In this document: positions 1 through 8,362 of the stretch, piece by piece
Layout of the letters: every line of letters starts with the position of its first letter
Position numbering within the stretch: position 1 is the first letter of the stretch
Source: Mycobacterium aquaticum
GTDB lineage: Bacteria; Actinomycetota; Actinomycetes; Mycobacteriales; Mycobacteriaceae
Length of the DNA stretch: 64,000 nt
Direction of reading: 5' to 3'
NCBI RefSeq assembly: GCF_002086485.1
Contig: NZ_MVHF01000022.1
Coordinates: 52,684 to 116,683 of the forward strand
The notes under the pieces: model-generated
What the model was told of the DNA's origin: nothing
Seen by the model: the letters and a program-made list of their open reading frames with translations, nothing else
Databases searched by the model: none
Made by a program: the position numbers and the translations under genes

Positions 1-545
1 CCGAACTCGGCATCAGCGTCACGCCCGTGCGCGAAGCACTGTTCGGACTGCGCGCCGAGGGTCTGCTCACCCAACAACCCCGGCGCGGGTTCCTGGTGCT
101 GCCCGTCACCCGTCGGGACATCGACGATGTGGCGGGCGTGCAGGCCCACATCGGCGGCCAGTTGGCCGCCCGTGCGGCAGGCCAGATCACCGATGGCCAG
201 CTCGACGAACTTGACCGGATCCAGCGGGAATTGGAAGACGCGTATGCACACAACGACCATGAGCGGGCCGTCCGGCTCAACCATGCGTTCCATCGGGGCG
301 TGAACCGGGCGGCGGAGTCGCCGAAGCTGGCGCAGCTGATGTCCCAGATCACCCGCTACGCCCTGGAATCGGTCTACCCCACGGTGGAAGGTTGGCCGGA
401 GCAGTCCACCCATGATCACCGCCGGATCCTGGCCGCCCTCAAGGCACGCGACGGGGATTCGGCCCGCGACGCCATGGCCGAGCATCTGTGCGCAGCATCC
501 AAGCCGCTCGGCGACCACCTGGAGCGCATGGGCGTCTTGGAGTAG
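1..545 (+). CDS. GntR-family regulator (FCD subfamily), 5' end outside window
   Basis: Transcriptional regulator cut by the left edge of the window; the open frame runs from base 3 with no start. The remaining 180 residues begin inside the winged helix (ELGISVTPVREALFGLRAEG is the recognition-helix part of GntR proteins) and continue into an all-helical FadR-C-terminal (FCD) ligand domain with conserved His-containing helices (LNHAFHRGVNRAA, THDHRRILAAL). FCD regulators usually sense organic acids or acyl-CoA-like ligands. It ends 31 bp before the CoA-transferase gene on the same strand, so it may control that gene or the island; this link is inference. Confidence 0.9.
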   Translation, partial: ELGISVTPVREALFGLRAEGLLTQQPRRGFLVLPVTRRDIDDVAGVQAHIGGQLAARAAGQITDGQLDELDRIQRELEDAYAHNDHERAVRLNHAFHRGVNRAAESPKLAQLMSQITRYALESVYPTVEGWPEQSTHDHRRILAALKARDGDSARDAMAEHLCAASKPLGDHLERMGVLE

Positions 546-576
546 AGGCACGGACACTCGAGTGAAAGGTCAGTGA

Positions 577-1764
577 ATGCCAGGCGTTCTCGACGGGATT
601 CGAGTTCTCGACTACGGCCGGTTCATCGCCGCGCCGTGGTGCAGCGCGATCCTGGCGGACATGGGCGCCGACGTGTTGCGGGTGGAGAAGCGTGAGGGCG
701 GCGAGGACCGGTGGGTGCAGGCCGTCACCGAAGGCGGTGAGGGCGGCACGTTTCTGCAGTGCAATCGCAACAAGCGCTCGCTCACCCTGGATTCGACGAC
801 GCCCGACGGCGCGGAGATCACCCGGCGTCTGGTGGCCCGGTCCGACATCGTCATCGCCAACATGCCTGCGGCGGGCATGCGGGCCAGCGGTCTGGACTAC
901 GAAACCCTCAGAACGGTCAAGCCGGACATCATCCTGGCCAGCGCCACCGCCTACGGCGAAGGGGGCCCGTACAGCGACAAGATCGGGTTCGACGGTGCCG
1001 GGCAGGTGATGTCCGGTGCGGTCTATCGGCAAGGTCTGCCGGAGCTGCCGATTCGAACGGTGGTGCCCTACGCGGATTTCGGGACGGCGTTGACCCTGAC
1101 GATCGGGGTGATGATGGCGCTCTATCACCGGGATCGGACTGGTGAAGGGCAGCATGTCGAGGGTGCGCTGTTGCCGACCGCGCTCATGTTGTCCAACGCG
1201 TTCCTGATCGAGCGGGACCTGTTGCAGGTCGACAAACCCAGGATGGGCAACCGCGGTGCCTCGGTGGCGCCGTGCGATCTCTACCGCACCGCCGACAGGC
1301 AGTGGGTGCTGCTGCAGGTTGCCGGTCAGCCCATGTTCAAACGGTGGTGCCGGCTGGTCGGCCGGGACGAGTTGTTCGACGACCCGCGCTTCGCCGACGA
1401 CGACACCAGGTGGGCCAACGGGGACATCCTCAACGACATCATGGCCGACTGGTGTGCCGACAAAACCAAGGCGGAGGTGCTGGCACTGCTGGAAGCAGCC
1501 AAAATGCCTGCGGCACCTCTGCATTCGACCCAAGACGTGCTCGACGACCCCCATGTGCGGGCCATGGGCTACCTTCATCGGATATCGTTTCCGGGAGCCT
1601 CCCGCGACGTCCCCATCATCGAAACACCGTTCCGGATGTCGGCGACACCGGGCTCGATCCGCAGGCGTGCACCGTTGCTCGGCGAGCACACCGACGAGGT
1701 ACTCGGTGAGATCGGCTATGACGCAGCGCGAATCGCCGAGCTGCGGGCCAACGCCGTCGTGTGA
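577..1764 (+). CDS. CaiB/BaiF family (class III) CoA-transferase
   Basis: 395 residues, normal for family III CoA-transferases, which move CoA between carboxylic acids through an aspartyl-CoA anhydride. The N-terminal Rossmann half (LDYGRFIAAPWCSAILADMGADVLRVEK) and the conserved RNKRSLTLD segment are clear. The expected catalytic Asp lies in VPYADFGTALT near residue 167. The ATG follows an AAAGG ribosome-binding site. It is the likely activating step for an acid broken down by the neighbouring crotonase and acyl-CoA dehydrogenase genes. The substrate is not readable. An 18-bp hairpin follows the stop. Confidence 0.9.
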   Translation: MPGVLDGIRVLDYGRFIAAPWCSAILADMGADVLRVEKREGGEDRWVQAVTEGGEGGTFLQCNRNKRSLTLDSTTPDGAEITRRLVARSDIVIANMPAAGMRASGLDYETLRTVKPDIILASATAYGEGGPYSDKIGFDGAGQVMSGAVYRQGLPELPIRTVVPYADFGTALTLTIGVMMALYHRDRTGEGQHVEGALLPTALMLSNAFLIERDLLQVDKPRMGNRGASVAPCDLYRTADRQWVLLQVAGQPMFKRWCRLVGRDELFDDPRFADDDTRWANGDILNDIMADWCADKTKAEVLALLEAAKMPAAPLHSTQDVLDDPHVRAMGYLHRISFPGASRDVPIIETPFRMSATPGSIRRRAPLLGEHTDEVLGEIGYDAARIAELRANAVV

Positions 1765-1789
1765 ACTCTCGAGCCGCACGCACGCAAGT

Positions 1790-1807
1790 CGAGTAGCGGA
1801 CTACTCG
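1790..1807. terminator. Small hairpin after the CoA-transferase gene
   Basis: Perfect 7-bp inverted repeat CGAGTAG/CTACTCG with a 4-base loop, 26 bp past the CoA-transferase stop. There is no U-run, as is common in mycobacteria; it may end transcription before the next small gene. Confidence 0.4.
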
Positions 1808-1871
1808 TGCTGCCCACTGGTCGGAGTGGATATTTTCAGTGAGCCCACAGTTACCACCCAGGGAGGCTGCC

Positions 1872-2171
1872 ATGTGTTGTGGCGACGACGAGATTGCCGG
1901 TCCGGCGGTCGATGTCGAGTTCTTCACCGAAGTCTGGCAGGTGTTCGACAAGTACCCCGAGGCGCGTCGCAAGTATTCGATCAGCACGCTGCCACTGCAG
2001 GCGAAAAGGCTCGGTGTCGACCTGCAAGCCGATGAAGCGGTCACGCGGTACGACGGTGACCGCATCATCACGGAGTTCGAGCCGCGACAAGCCCGCCGCG
2101 CCCACCACATGTGCTGCGAATGGTCCGAACCGCATCGCTGGCGATCATGTGTGCGGTGGTGTCAGGAGTGA
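1872..2171 (+). CDS. Small cysteine-rich protein, unknown function
   Basis: 99 residues starting MCCGDDEIAG, with a strong GGGAGG ribosome-binding site 6 bases before the ATG; an upstream in-frame ATG at 1839 lacks one. Six cysteines sit at the two ends: CC at residues 2-3 and four in the last 25 residues (MCCEW, RSCVRWC). The middle is soluble and helical-looking, with no signal peptide or membrane segment. The clustered terminal cysteines suggest metal or cluster binding or a redox role, but I recognise no family. It stands alone between the CoA-transferase and the convergent acyl-CoA synthetase gene. Confidence 0.7.
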   Translation: MCCGDDEIAGPAVDVEFFTEVWQVFDKYPEARRKYSISTLPLQAKRLGVDLQADEAVTRYDGDRIITEFEPRQARRAHHMCCEWSEPHRWRSCVRWCQE

Positions 2172-2192
2172 TCCCGCACATCGGCCGGGCGC

Positions 2193-3635
2193 TCACCCGC
2201 CGGTGAAATGCTCGCGCACCGCAACGAGATCGGGCTTGCCCGACGGGGTTCTGGGAATCGCCTCGACGAGGGCCATGGCGGTGGGGATCTCGTAGCGGGC
2301 GAGTCGGCCCTGCAGGAAATCGAAGAGTTCGGGCACCGTGGCGCTCCCGTGCAATTCGACCATGGCGACGGGTGTTTCGCCGAGGCGTCCGTCGCTCACG
2401 CCGATCACCGCGGCGCCTCGCACCGCCGGGTGGCTCTCCAGAGCGGCCCGCACGTCGTCGGGCATGATCTTGAATCCGCCGCGGATGATCGCCTGATCGG
2501 CCCGGCCCAGAATCCACACGAACCCGTCGGCGTCGATCCGGGCCAGGTCGGTGGTGCGCATCCACTCGGTGGCGTCTACCTGGGCGGGTATCACCTCAAG
2601 CAGACCCTGCTGTCCGGGCGCCCGTGGGATGCCGTTGTGATCGACCACCCGCAATCGCGCGCCCGGATTGGCGCGGCCGACGCTGCCCCGCTTGGTGCGC
2701 CAGTACTTCTCGTGGTCGGCCAAGGTCCAGCCCGCCACGCCGCCGCCGAACTCGGTGGCGGCATAGGACGTCAGCACCGGGATGCCGAACTTCTCGGTGA
2801 AGGCGTCGGCGTCGTCGGCCGACAAAGGCGCGGTTCCCGAGGTGACCGCCCGGATACCGGCGAGGTGCTCACGGGTCAGGTCCGAATGCAGCACCATGCG
2901 CAGCGCTGCCGGAACCAGCGACACGGCGTGTGGTCGGTGCTCGCGCACGGCGTCGGCCCAGCGGTCGAGCTCAAACTTGGGCAGTAGGACGAACGGGCGT
3001 GCCTCGGCGATGCACAACAGCACCCGGAACACCCCGCCGACGTGCACGAGGGGCGAGTTGACGATCGCCACGCCACGTCGTAACGCGGTTGGCGCAGCGG
3101 CGCTCTCGGGGTCACGGCCCATGACACTGCGGGCCAGCATGTCGTAGGTGAGGTCGACGCGTTTCGGCGGACCGGTGGTGCCGCTGGTCAGCATCCACAC
3201 CGCGACTCCGGGGCGGCCGGAGTCGACAGCGAGCGCGGCCGGCACCGTGACCGTCGGCGCAGTGCTGAGGTCGGAGATGCGCACGACCGTGGTGTGAGGC
3301 GACGGGGTCAGCAGGCCGGCGATGTCGGAGGCCAGCCCGACCACCACGGGAAGGCCGAGTGTCGCGATGTCGGCACGGGTGCGATCGTCACCGCGCGACG
3401 GGTTGATCACCACGACCGTACCGCCGGCCTCGAGCACTCCGAGCACCGCTGCGACGTGGGCAGGCTGGTTGCGGAGCAGGATTCCGACGCGGGCCGTGCC
3501 GGTGGCCTTGCCGATCTGTCGGGCCAGCGTGGCGAGCTCGCCCCAGTTGCACCAGGTGCCGTCGTACTCTATGGCCCGGGCCTGCGGTTGTAGGTCGAGC
3601 ACGTGAGTGATGCGGCGGGACAACGGATGTGGCAT
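2193..3635 (-). CDS. AMP-dependent acyl-CoA synthetase (FadD/AMP-ligase family)
   Basis: 480 residues, slightly short for the family (500-550). It should adenylate a carboxylic acid and transfer it to CoA. Visible motifs are the phosphate-binding loop TSGTTGPPKRV, the YAATEFGGG motif, the hinge region TTDLARIDADGFVWILGRAD and the C-terminal catalytic lysine in RTPSGKPDL. The start at 3635 was chosen because its ATG overlaps the TGA of the upstream crotonase gene (ATGA); the longer frame has no supported start. It is the last gene of a four-gene minus-strand operon with three crotonases. Confidence 0.92.
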   Translation of the reverse strand: MPHPLSRRITHVLDLQPQARAIEYDGTWCNWGELATLARQIGKATGTARVGILLRNQPAHVAAVLGVLEAGGTVVVINPSRGDDRTRADIATLGLPVVVGLASDIAGLLTPSPHTTVVRISDLSTAPTVTVPAALAVDSGRPGVAVWMLTSGTTGPPKRVDLTYDMLARSVMGRDPESAAAPTALRRGVAIVNSPLVHVGGVFRVLLCIAEARPFVLLPKFELDRWADAVREHRPHAVSLVPAALRMVLHSDLTREHLAGIRAVTSGTAPLSADDADAFTEKFGIPVLTSYAATEFGGGVAGWTLADHEKYWRTKRGSVGRANPGARLRVVDHNGIPRAPGQQGLLEVIPAQVDATEWMRTTDLARIDADGFVWILGRADQAIIRGGFKIMPDDVRAALESHPAVRGAAVIGVSDGRLGETPVAMVELHGSATVPELFDFLQGRLARYEIPTAMALVEAIPRTPSGKPDLVAVREHFTGG

Positions 3636-4408
3636 CACCGGAGCCGTGGCGGGGTCTGGGCGAAGGGACGAGCGGTCATCTCGGCCTTGGCGATCGGATT
3701 GCCCAGCCGGGTGTAGATGAGGCCCTGATCCATGGCGGCCCGGTACGGCTTGTCCAGTGACTCCCAGATGGCTTTCACCGTGCCCTGGGTGGCGGTCGGG
3801 GGTTTGGTGGCGATGGTCGCGGCGATTTCCTGGGCACGTTCCCAAAGAGCGTCGCGGGCGACCACTTCGGTGACCAGGCCGATGCGCAGCGCGGTTTCGG
3901 CCCCGACCCGTTCGTCATTTCCCATCAACGCCATCCGCAGGGTGTCGCCCAATCCGATGCGGCGCATCAAGCCGACCGGCTCCAGCGCGGACACCAACCC
4001 CGCGCTCACATGGGAGTCGAAGAATGTCGCGTCGGTCGAACAGATCACCACGTCTGCTTCGTTGACGAAATAGAGCGCACCGGCCGTGCACATGCCCTGC
4101 ACGGCGCACACCACCGGTTTCCACATCTTCTGCCACTTCGGGCTCAACAGCTCACCCGGGTCCTCGTGGTTCCACACGACATTCGGTTGCCCGTAACTGG
4201 ATTTCACATCCAGCCCGGCGCTGAACGCCCGGTCTCCGGCCGCCCGTAGTACCACGGCATTGATGTCTTCGTCTGCCTTGACGGTGCGCCAGACATCGCG
4301 CATCTCCTCACACATCGTGCGGTTGAAGGAGTTCAGCGCTTCGGGACGGTTCAGCGTGACCGTCGCGACGCGTGATTCATGGTCGAAGTCGACGAGCAAC
4401 GTTTCCAT
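3635..4408 (-). CDS. Crotonase-fold protein lacking both hydratase glutamates
   Basis: 257 residues with the enoyl-CoA hydratase/isomerase fold; the oxyanion-hole segment AFSAGLDVKS is present. Aligned by eye with rat hydratase, the two catalytic glutamates are replaced: the first position is Tyr in AGALYFVNEAD, the second His in FFDSHVSAGL. A standard hydratase reaction is therefore unlikely; C-C hydrolase, isomerase or decarboxylase activity is possible. The ATG overlaps the previous stop (ATGA); a GTG one codon earlier is also possible. Third gene of the operon running from 6016 to 2193. Confidence 0.85.
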   Translation of the reverse strand: METLLVDFDHESRVATVTLNRPEALNSFNRTMCEEMRDVWRTVKADEDINAVVLRAAGDRAFSAGLDVKSSYGQPNVVWNHEDPGELLSPKWQKMWKPVVCAVQGMCTAGALYFVNEADVVICSTDATFFDSHVSAGLVSALEPVGLMRRIGLGDTLRMALMGNDERVGAETALRIGLVTEVVARDALWERAQEIAATIATKPPTATQGTVKAIWESLDKPYRAAMDQGLIYTRLGNPIAKAEMTARPFAQTPPRLR

Positions 4409-5211
4409 CACCGGGCCTGCCAGTTGGGCTTGCGCTTCTCCACGAACGCCCGCGGCCCCTCGAGCGCGTCCTCGGTGCGCACCACGCGTTCACGGAACGT
4501 CTCGGCCAGGATTTCGCCTTCGAGCAGCGGCAGGTCCAGTGTCTTGTGGATGGCCAGCCGCGTACCCCGAACGGCCAGCGGCGCATTGGAGTTCACGATG
4601 TCGGCGATCTCATGGGCACGCTGCAGCAGCTGGTCGTGCTCGAGCACTTCGGTGATCATGCCCAGCTCGTAGGCCCGCTCGGCGCTCATCCGCTCGTGTT
4701 TGCCCATCAACGCCATCCGCAACGCGACCGATCGGGGCAGTGCGCGGGCCAGACGGACCATCTCGCGGGCGGCGACCAGGCCGATGCTCACATGGGGGTC
4801 GAAGAATGTCGCCCGCTCAGAGGCGATCACGATGTCTCCCGTCGTCACCCAGTCAAGTCCTGCGCCGCAACAGATTCCGTTGATCGCCGCCAGGACCGGC
4901 TTGGCCATCCGGCGAAACGGGGGAGTGCCCTCCTGGGGCGCCTCCCACTGGTCGTAGGTGGACAGGTAAGGCCGCTCGTAGATGACTCTGCCGTCGTCGG
5001 GGATCTCTTTGACGTCCGCGCCGGTGCAGAACGCCCGCCCACTACCGGTGACGATCATCAGCCAGACGTCGTCGTCGCCCTCGGCTTGGTCGTAGGCGGC
5101 GCGCAGTTCGGTGATCATGTGCGGCGACAGTGCGTTGAGGGCGTCGGGACGGTTCAGTGTGATGGTTGCCGTGTGGCTGTCTACCTCGTACTTGATGGTG
5201 TCATAGGACAA
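4408..5211 (-). CDS. Crotonase-fold protein, close paralogue of the previous gene
   Basis: 267 residues, enoyl-CoA hydratase/isomerase family. The oxyanion loop is AFCTGADVKEIPD. The two usual glutamates are again changed: Asp in GAGLDWVTTGD and His in FFDPHVSIGL, so it shares the FFDxHVS signature with its neighbour at 3635-4408. The C-terminus ends in the common EKRKPNW motif. The two may act as a pair or have arisen by duplication. A GAGGAA site precedes the ATG and the gene is 22 bp from the upstream crotonase. Confidence 0.85.
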   Translation of the reverse strand: MSYDTIKYEVDSHTATITLNRPDALNALSPHMITELRAAYDQAEGDDDVWLMIVTGSGRAFCTGADVKEIPDDGRVIYERPYLSTYDQWEAPQEGTPPFRRMAKPVLAAINGICCGAGLDWVTTGDIVIASERATFFDPHVSIGLVAAREMVRLARALPRSVALRMALMGKHERMSAERAYELGMITEVLEHDQLLQRAHEIADIVNSNAPLAVRGTRLAIHKTLDLPLLEGEILAETFRERVVRTEDALEGPRAFVEKRKPNWQAR

Positions 5212-5233
5212 TTGAGTTCCTCACTGCCGGTGT

Positions 5234-6016
5234 CTAGCGCCCTTGGAAGTCGGGGTCTCGCTGCTCTCGGAAGGCGGCCAGGCCCTCCTTGAAATCACTG
5301 GTGCGGCAGGCAAGCTCAAGGTTGAACAGTTCCTGGTTCATGGACTGGCCCAGCGTGGCGTGCTGGCCATAGGCGATGGCCTGCTTGGCCAGGCCCAGGG
5401 CCACCGTCGGCCCGGCGACCAGCTGGGTCAGCAATGCGTCTGCGACGGCGTCGACGTCGTCGGCGGGCACTGCGTCGTGGATGAGGCCCCAGTCGGCGGC
5501 CTGAGTTCCGGTGATCTTCTCGCCCAGGAGCAGCATGCGTTTGGCGCGGGCCAGGCCGGCCAGTCGCGGCAGCAACCACGTCGCTCCCGAATCGGGGCTG
5601 AAACCGCGGCTCAGGAACGGTTCCCAGAAGGTCGCACCGTGCTCGGCGACGGTGAAATCGGCGGCCAGTGCCAGGTTGCAGCCGAGTCCGACCGCCCAGC
5701 CTTTCACTGCGGACACGACCGGCAGTTGGATGGTCGCGACCAGTTCGATGATCCGGTGTGCGCCATGCGGGATACGCCGCACCAGATTTCCGGAACGGGG
5801 GCGGCCGCCGGTGCTGTTGGTGGCGATCCAATCGGCACCGGCACAGAAGTCTCCGCCTGCGCCTGTGATGGCCACTGCCCGCAGTGAGTCGTCGGAGGCC
5901 GCGGCGGTCAGGGTGGCCGTCATGGTGTCGATCATGCTGTGGTCCAACGAATTACGCCGGTCCGGGCGGTCAATAGTGATGCGTAGGACGGCGCCGTCGC
6001 GGGCTGTGGTGATCAC
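5234..6016 (-). CDS. Crotonase-fold protein, PaaG-like isomerase type
   Basis: 260 residues, first gene of the minus-strand crotonase operon; starts at GTG (MITTARDGAVLRITIDRPDR). The first hydratase Glu is Asn (GLGCNLALAAD) and the second is not conserved, but the motif FSPDSGATWLLPRLAG places an Asp where PaaG-type ring isomerases carry their catalytic Asp. It is therefore more likely an acyl-CoA isomerase than a hydratase. A GGAAAGG site lies upstream, and a tandem operator is found at 6053-6073. Confidence 0.85.
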   Translation of the reverse strand: MITTARDGAVLRITIDRPDRRNSLDHSMIDTMTATLTAAASDDSLRAVAITGAGGDFCAGADWIATNSTGGRPRSGNLVRRIPHGAHRIIELVATIQLPVVSAVKGWAVGLGCNLALAADFTVAEHGATFWEPFLSRGFSPDSGATWLLPRLAGLARAKRMLLLGEKITGTQAADWGLIHDAVPADDVDAVADALLTQLVAGPTVALGLAKQAIAYGQHATLGQSMNQELFNLELACRTSDFKEGLAAFREQRDPDFQGR

Positions 6017-6046
6017 CTGTGTGCGAGCCTTTCCAGGGCTATACCG

Positions 6047-6076
6047 TTGACCCTACAGTAGGTGATGCAGTTACAT
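6047..6076. promoter_or_regulatory. Promoter with island operator between its -35 and -10
   Basis: On the plus strand, TTGACC (6047-6052) and TTACAT (6071-6076) are 18 bp apart. Between them, at 6053-6073, lie CTACAGTAG and ATGCAGTTA, two 9-mers with centres 12 bp apart that fit the TTACnGTAA operator found across the island. A repressor here would block the plus-strand crotonase promoter and probably the divergent operon. Confidence 0.55.
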
Positions 6077-6106
6077 TCTGTACAAGTTAGCAAGGAAGGG
6101 TCGCCG

Positions 6107-6232
6107 ATGGAAGGGCATGCGGCCTTGCGTGAGCGCCAACGCCTGCTCGACACCTTTGCCGAGGACGACGTCGCGTGGGCCTGCGGATCACGCCGGCCGC
6201 CGGAACGGGCAAAACCATTGAAGCGAGGCTGA
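6107..6232 (+). CDS. Possible 41-residue small protein
   Basis: Short open frame starting MEGHAALRERQRLLDTFAED and ending six bases before the next ATG. Support comes from an excellent AAGGAAGGG ribosome-binding site 6 bases upstream and from the tight coupling to the crotonase gene at 6239. The product is charged, with a helical first half and a basic Arg/Pro-rich tail, and resembles nothing I know. It may be a real small protein, a translational coupler, or the surviving start of a larger gene. Confidence 0.4.
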   Translation: MEGHAALRERQRLLDTFAEDDVAWACGSRRPPERAKPLKRG

Positions 6233-6238
6233 TTTCGC

Positions 6239-7105
6239 ATGACCGATGACCGGGTGCTCTTCGAGGTCGACGCGGACCACCGCATCGCGACCATCACGTT
6301 CAACAACCCCGAACAGCGCAATTCCTACGATGCCGCCATGCGCGACGCGGTCGCACGCCACCTGGACCTCGTCGCCGAAGACGACGACCTCACCGTGGTG
6401 GTGCTACGGGGTGCCGAGGGCGTCTTCAGCGCCGGGGCGGACATGAACAACGCCTACGGTTGGTACGGCGAGAAAGGTACGCAGGCTACCACGGGCAGGC
6501 CCAGTCAGCGCCGGCGATTGACAGTGGACCGCAAGACATTTGGGTTCTACCACAACTTCATGGGCTTCCCGAAGGTCACGGTGGGGGAGATCGGCGGCTA
6601 CGCGCTCGGTGGAGGGTTCGAGATGGCGTTGATGACGGACATCTCCGTGATCGCGCGCGACACCAAGATCGGCATGCCTGCCACGCGGTTCCTCGGCCCT
6701 GCGTTGGGCAGTCTGCACATGTTCTTCCATCGCCTCGGCCCGGTGTTGGCCCGGCGCATGCTGCTCACCGGCGACATCATCGAGGCCGGGGCGATCGAGC
6801 ACCTGGGCATCTTCACCGACACGTGTGATGCCGACCAGGTTGCGGCAAGGGCGCGGTACTGGGCGGCCAAGGCGGCCAAGATGCCTGCCGACGGTGTCGT
6901 CATCGCCAAGGAAGCGTTCCGGCTGGTGGAGCAGAGTCAGGCCTACCAGGGCGAGGAAGTCGCGAGTTATCTCTTCCACGCGTACGGAACCAACCTGCAG
7001 TTCTCGCCCGGTGAGTTCAATTTCGTCAAGACGCGCGCCGAGCACGGAACGAAAGAGGCGTTCCGGATGCGCGACGCGCATTTCCACGTTCCGGAGCCGC
7101 AGTAG
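6239..7105 (+). CDS. Enoyl-CoA hydratase/isomerase family protein
   Basis: 288 residues, longer than the usual 260 because of an Arg-rich insertion after the oxyanion loop (residues ~80-100) and a C-terminal extension. The first catalytic Glu is present (GGGFEMALMTD), but the second position is not Glu (IGMPATRFLGP). FSAGADMNNAYG is the oxyanion-hole segment. It is transcribed away from the crotonase operon and lies 72 bp before the thiolase gene, so the two probably form a unit for hydration and thiolysis or a related ring reaction. Confidence 0.88.
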   Translation: MTDDRVLFEVDADHRIATITFNNPEQRNSYDAAMRDAVARHLDLVAEDDDLTVVVLRGAEGVFSAGADMNNAYGWYGEKGTQATTGRPSQRRRLTVDRKTFGFYHNFMGFPKVTVGEIGGYALGGGFEMALMTDISVIARDTKIGMPATRFLGPALGSLHMFFHRLGPVLARRMLLTGDIIEAGAIEHLGIFTDTCDADQVAARARYWAAKAAKMPADGVVIAKEAFRLVEQSQAYQGEEVASYLFHAYGTNLQFSPGEFNFVKTRAEHGTKEAFRMRDAHFHVPEPQ

Positions 7106-7153
7106 CCAACCTCGTGTCGCGATGCCCGCGGTACGTGCTACGTTTACACTATC

Positions 7154-7164
7154 AATCGATATCG
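7154..7164. promoter_or_regulatory. Candidate operator before the thiolase gene
   Basis: The octamer AATCGATA at 7154-7161, within a partial ATCGATATCG palindrome, recurs at 9125-9132 just before the TetR gene start. The shared site suggests that this TetR controls the thiolase and itself. Confidence 0.35.
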
Positions 7165-7177
7165 TAAAGGTGGAAAC

Positions 7178-8353
7178 ATGCCGACACCCGTCATCGTCGG
7201 TGCTGCCCGCACCGCCATCGGTCGGTCTTTCAAGGGCACTTTGGTCAACACGCCCCCCGAGACCCTGATCGCCACCGTCCTGCCCGAGGTCGTGCGTCGT
7301 GCCGGGATCGCTCCCGAGGCCATCGATGACCTGATCTTCGCGGAATCGAATTACGGCGGGGGCGACATCGCGCGCTATGCGGCAGACGCCTTGGGCTGGG
7401 AGTCGGTGCCGGGGCAGTCGGTGAACCGGCACTGCGCGGGCAGCCTCACCGCGATCGGCAACGCGTCGGCGCAGATCGGCTCCGGCATGGAACGCGTCCT
7501 GGTGGCAGGAGGTGTGCAGTCGTTGTCGTCGTCCCCGCTGATGAAGTGGCGGGTGCCGGGGCCGGAGCTGACCTTCATCGAGCCCTGGATGACGCCCACC
7601 CACGTGGAGACTCCGGACGCGCCGATGCGGGACATGTCGATCACCGTGGGGTGGAACACTGCGCAGGCCGCCGGGATCACCCGTGAGGAGATGGACGCGT
7701 GGGCGGCCCGGTCGCATCAACGTGCCGTCGCCGCGATCGACGAAGGCCGGTTTGTCGACGAGATCGTGCCGTTGAAGGTGACCCAGCCGGACGGCTCGGT
7801 CATCGAGTTCAGCGTTGACGAACACCCGCGCCGCGGCACGACTGCCGAGAAGTTGGCGGAGCTCAAGGTCCTGCACCCGGAGATCGAAGGGTTCTCCATC
7901 ACCGCGGGCAACAGCAGCGGCACAAACGATGCTGCCGCTGCTGTCGCGCTCGTCGATGCGGACTACGCCGCAGCCGAGCAGCTCGGTGTGCTGGCCACCG
8001 TGAAGGCATGGGCCGCAGTCGGTGTCGCGGCGCGCGACACCGGCCTCGGTGGGGTCAAGGTGATCGGCAAAGTGCTGGACCGGGCCGGGCTCAAGCCTTC
8101 TGACGTCGCCTTGTGGGAGATCAACGAGGCCTTCGCATCGGTCCCGATCGCGGCGGTTCGCGAATATGGTCTCGACGAGGAATTGGTCAACTTCTCCGGA
8201 AGCGGCTGCAGCCTGGGACATCCCATCGCTGCCTCGGGTGCACGCATGGTCACCACGTTGGTCTACGAGCTGCAGCGCCGTGGTGGTGGCATCGGTGTCG
8301 CCGCCATGTGCGCGGGCGGCGGGCAGGGCGGCGCGGTCGTCATCGAGGTGTAG
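7178..8353 (+). CDS. Acetyl-CoA acyltransferase (thiolase)
   Basis: 391 residues, full length for a degradative thiolase, cleaving 3-oxoacyl-CoA with CoA. The nucleophilic Cys is in SVNRHCAGSLTAIG (~residue 87); EINEAFASVP, the catalytic His region GCSLGHPIAASGARM and the second Cys in AMCAGGGQGG are all intact. The ATG follows an AAAGGTGG site. It likely performs the terminal thiolysis of the pathway encoded around it. A TetR gene converges on it with 9 bp between stops. Confidence 0.93.
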   Translation: MPTPVIVGAARTAIGRSFKGTLVNTPPETLIATVLPEVVRRAGIAPEAIDDLIFAESNYGGGDIARYAADALGWESVPGQSVNRHCAGSLTAIGNASAQIGSGMERVLVAGGVQSLSSSPLMKWRVPGPELTFIEPWMTPTHVETPDAPMRDMSITVGWNTAQAAGITREEMDAWAARSHQRAVAAIDEGRFVDEIVPLKVTQPDGSVIEFSVDEHPRRGTTAEKLAELKVLHPEIEGFSITAGNSSGTNDAAAAVALVDADYAAAEQLGVLATVKAWAAVGVAARDTGLGGVKVIGKVLDRAGLKPSDVALWEINEAFASVPIAAVREYGLDEELVNFSGSGCSLGHPIAASGARMVTTLVYELQRRGGGIGVAAMCAGGGQGGAVVIEV

Positions 8354-8362
8354 CCGACGGAG

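Noticed and set aside
439..1779. 446-residue minus-strand frame opposite the CoA-transferase
   Set aside because: Low-complexity Arg/His/Gly composition, no motif; the plus-strand gene explains the region.
7142..7164. Island-type TTACnGTAA operator before the thiolase
   Set aside because: No 9-mer pair with 12-bp spacing is present; the sequence fits the AATCGATA site shared with the TetR gene instead.
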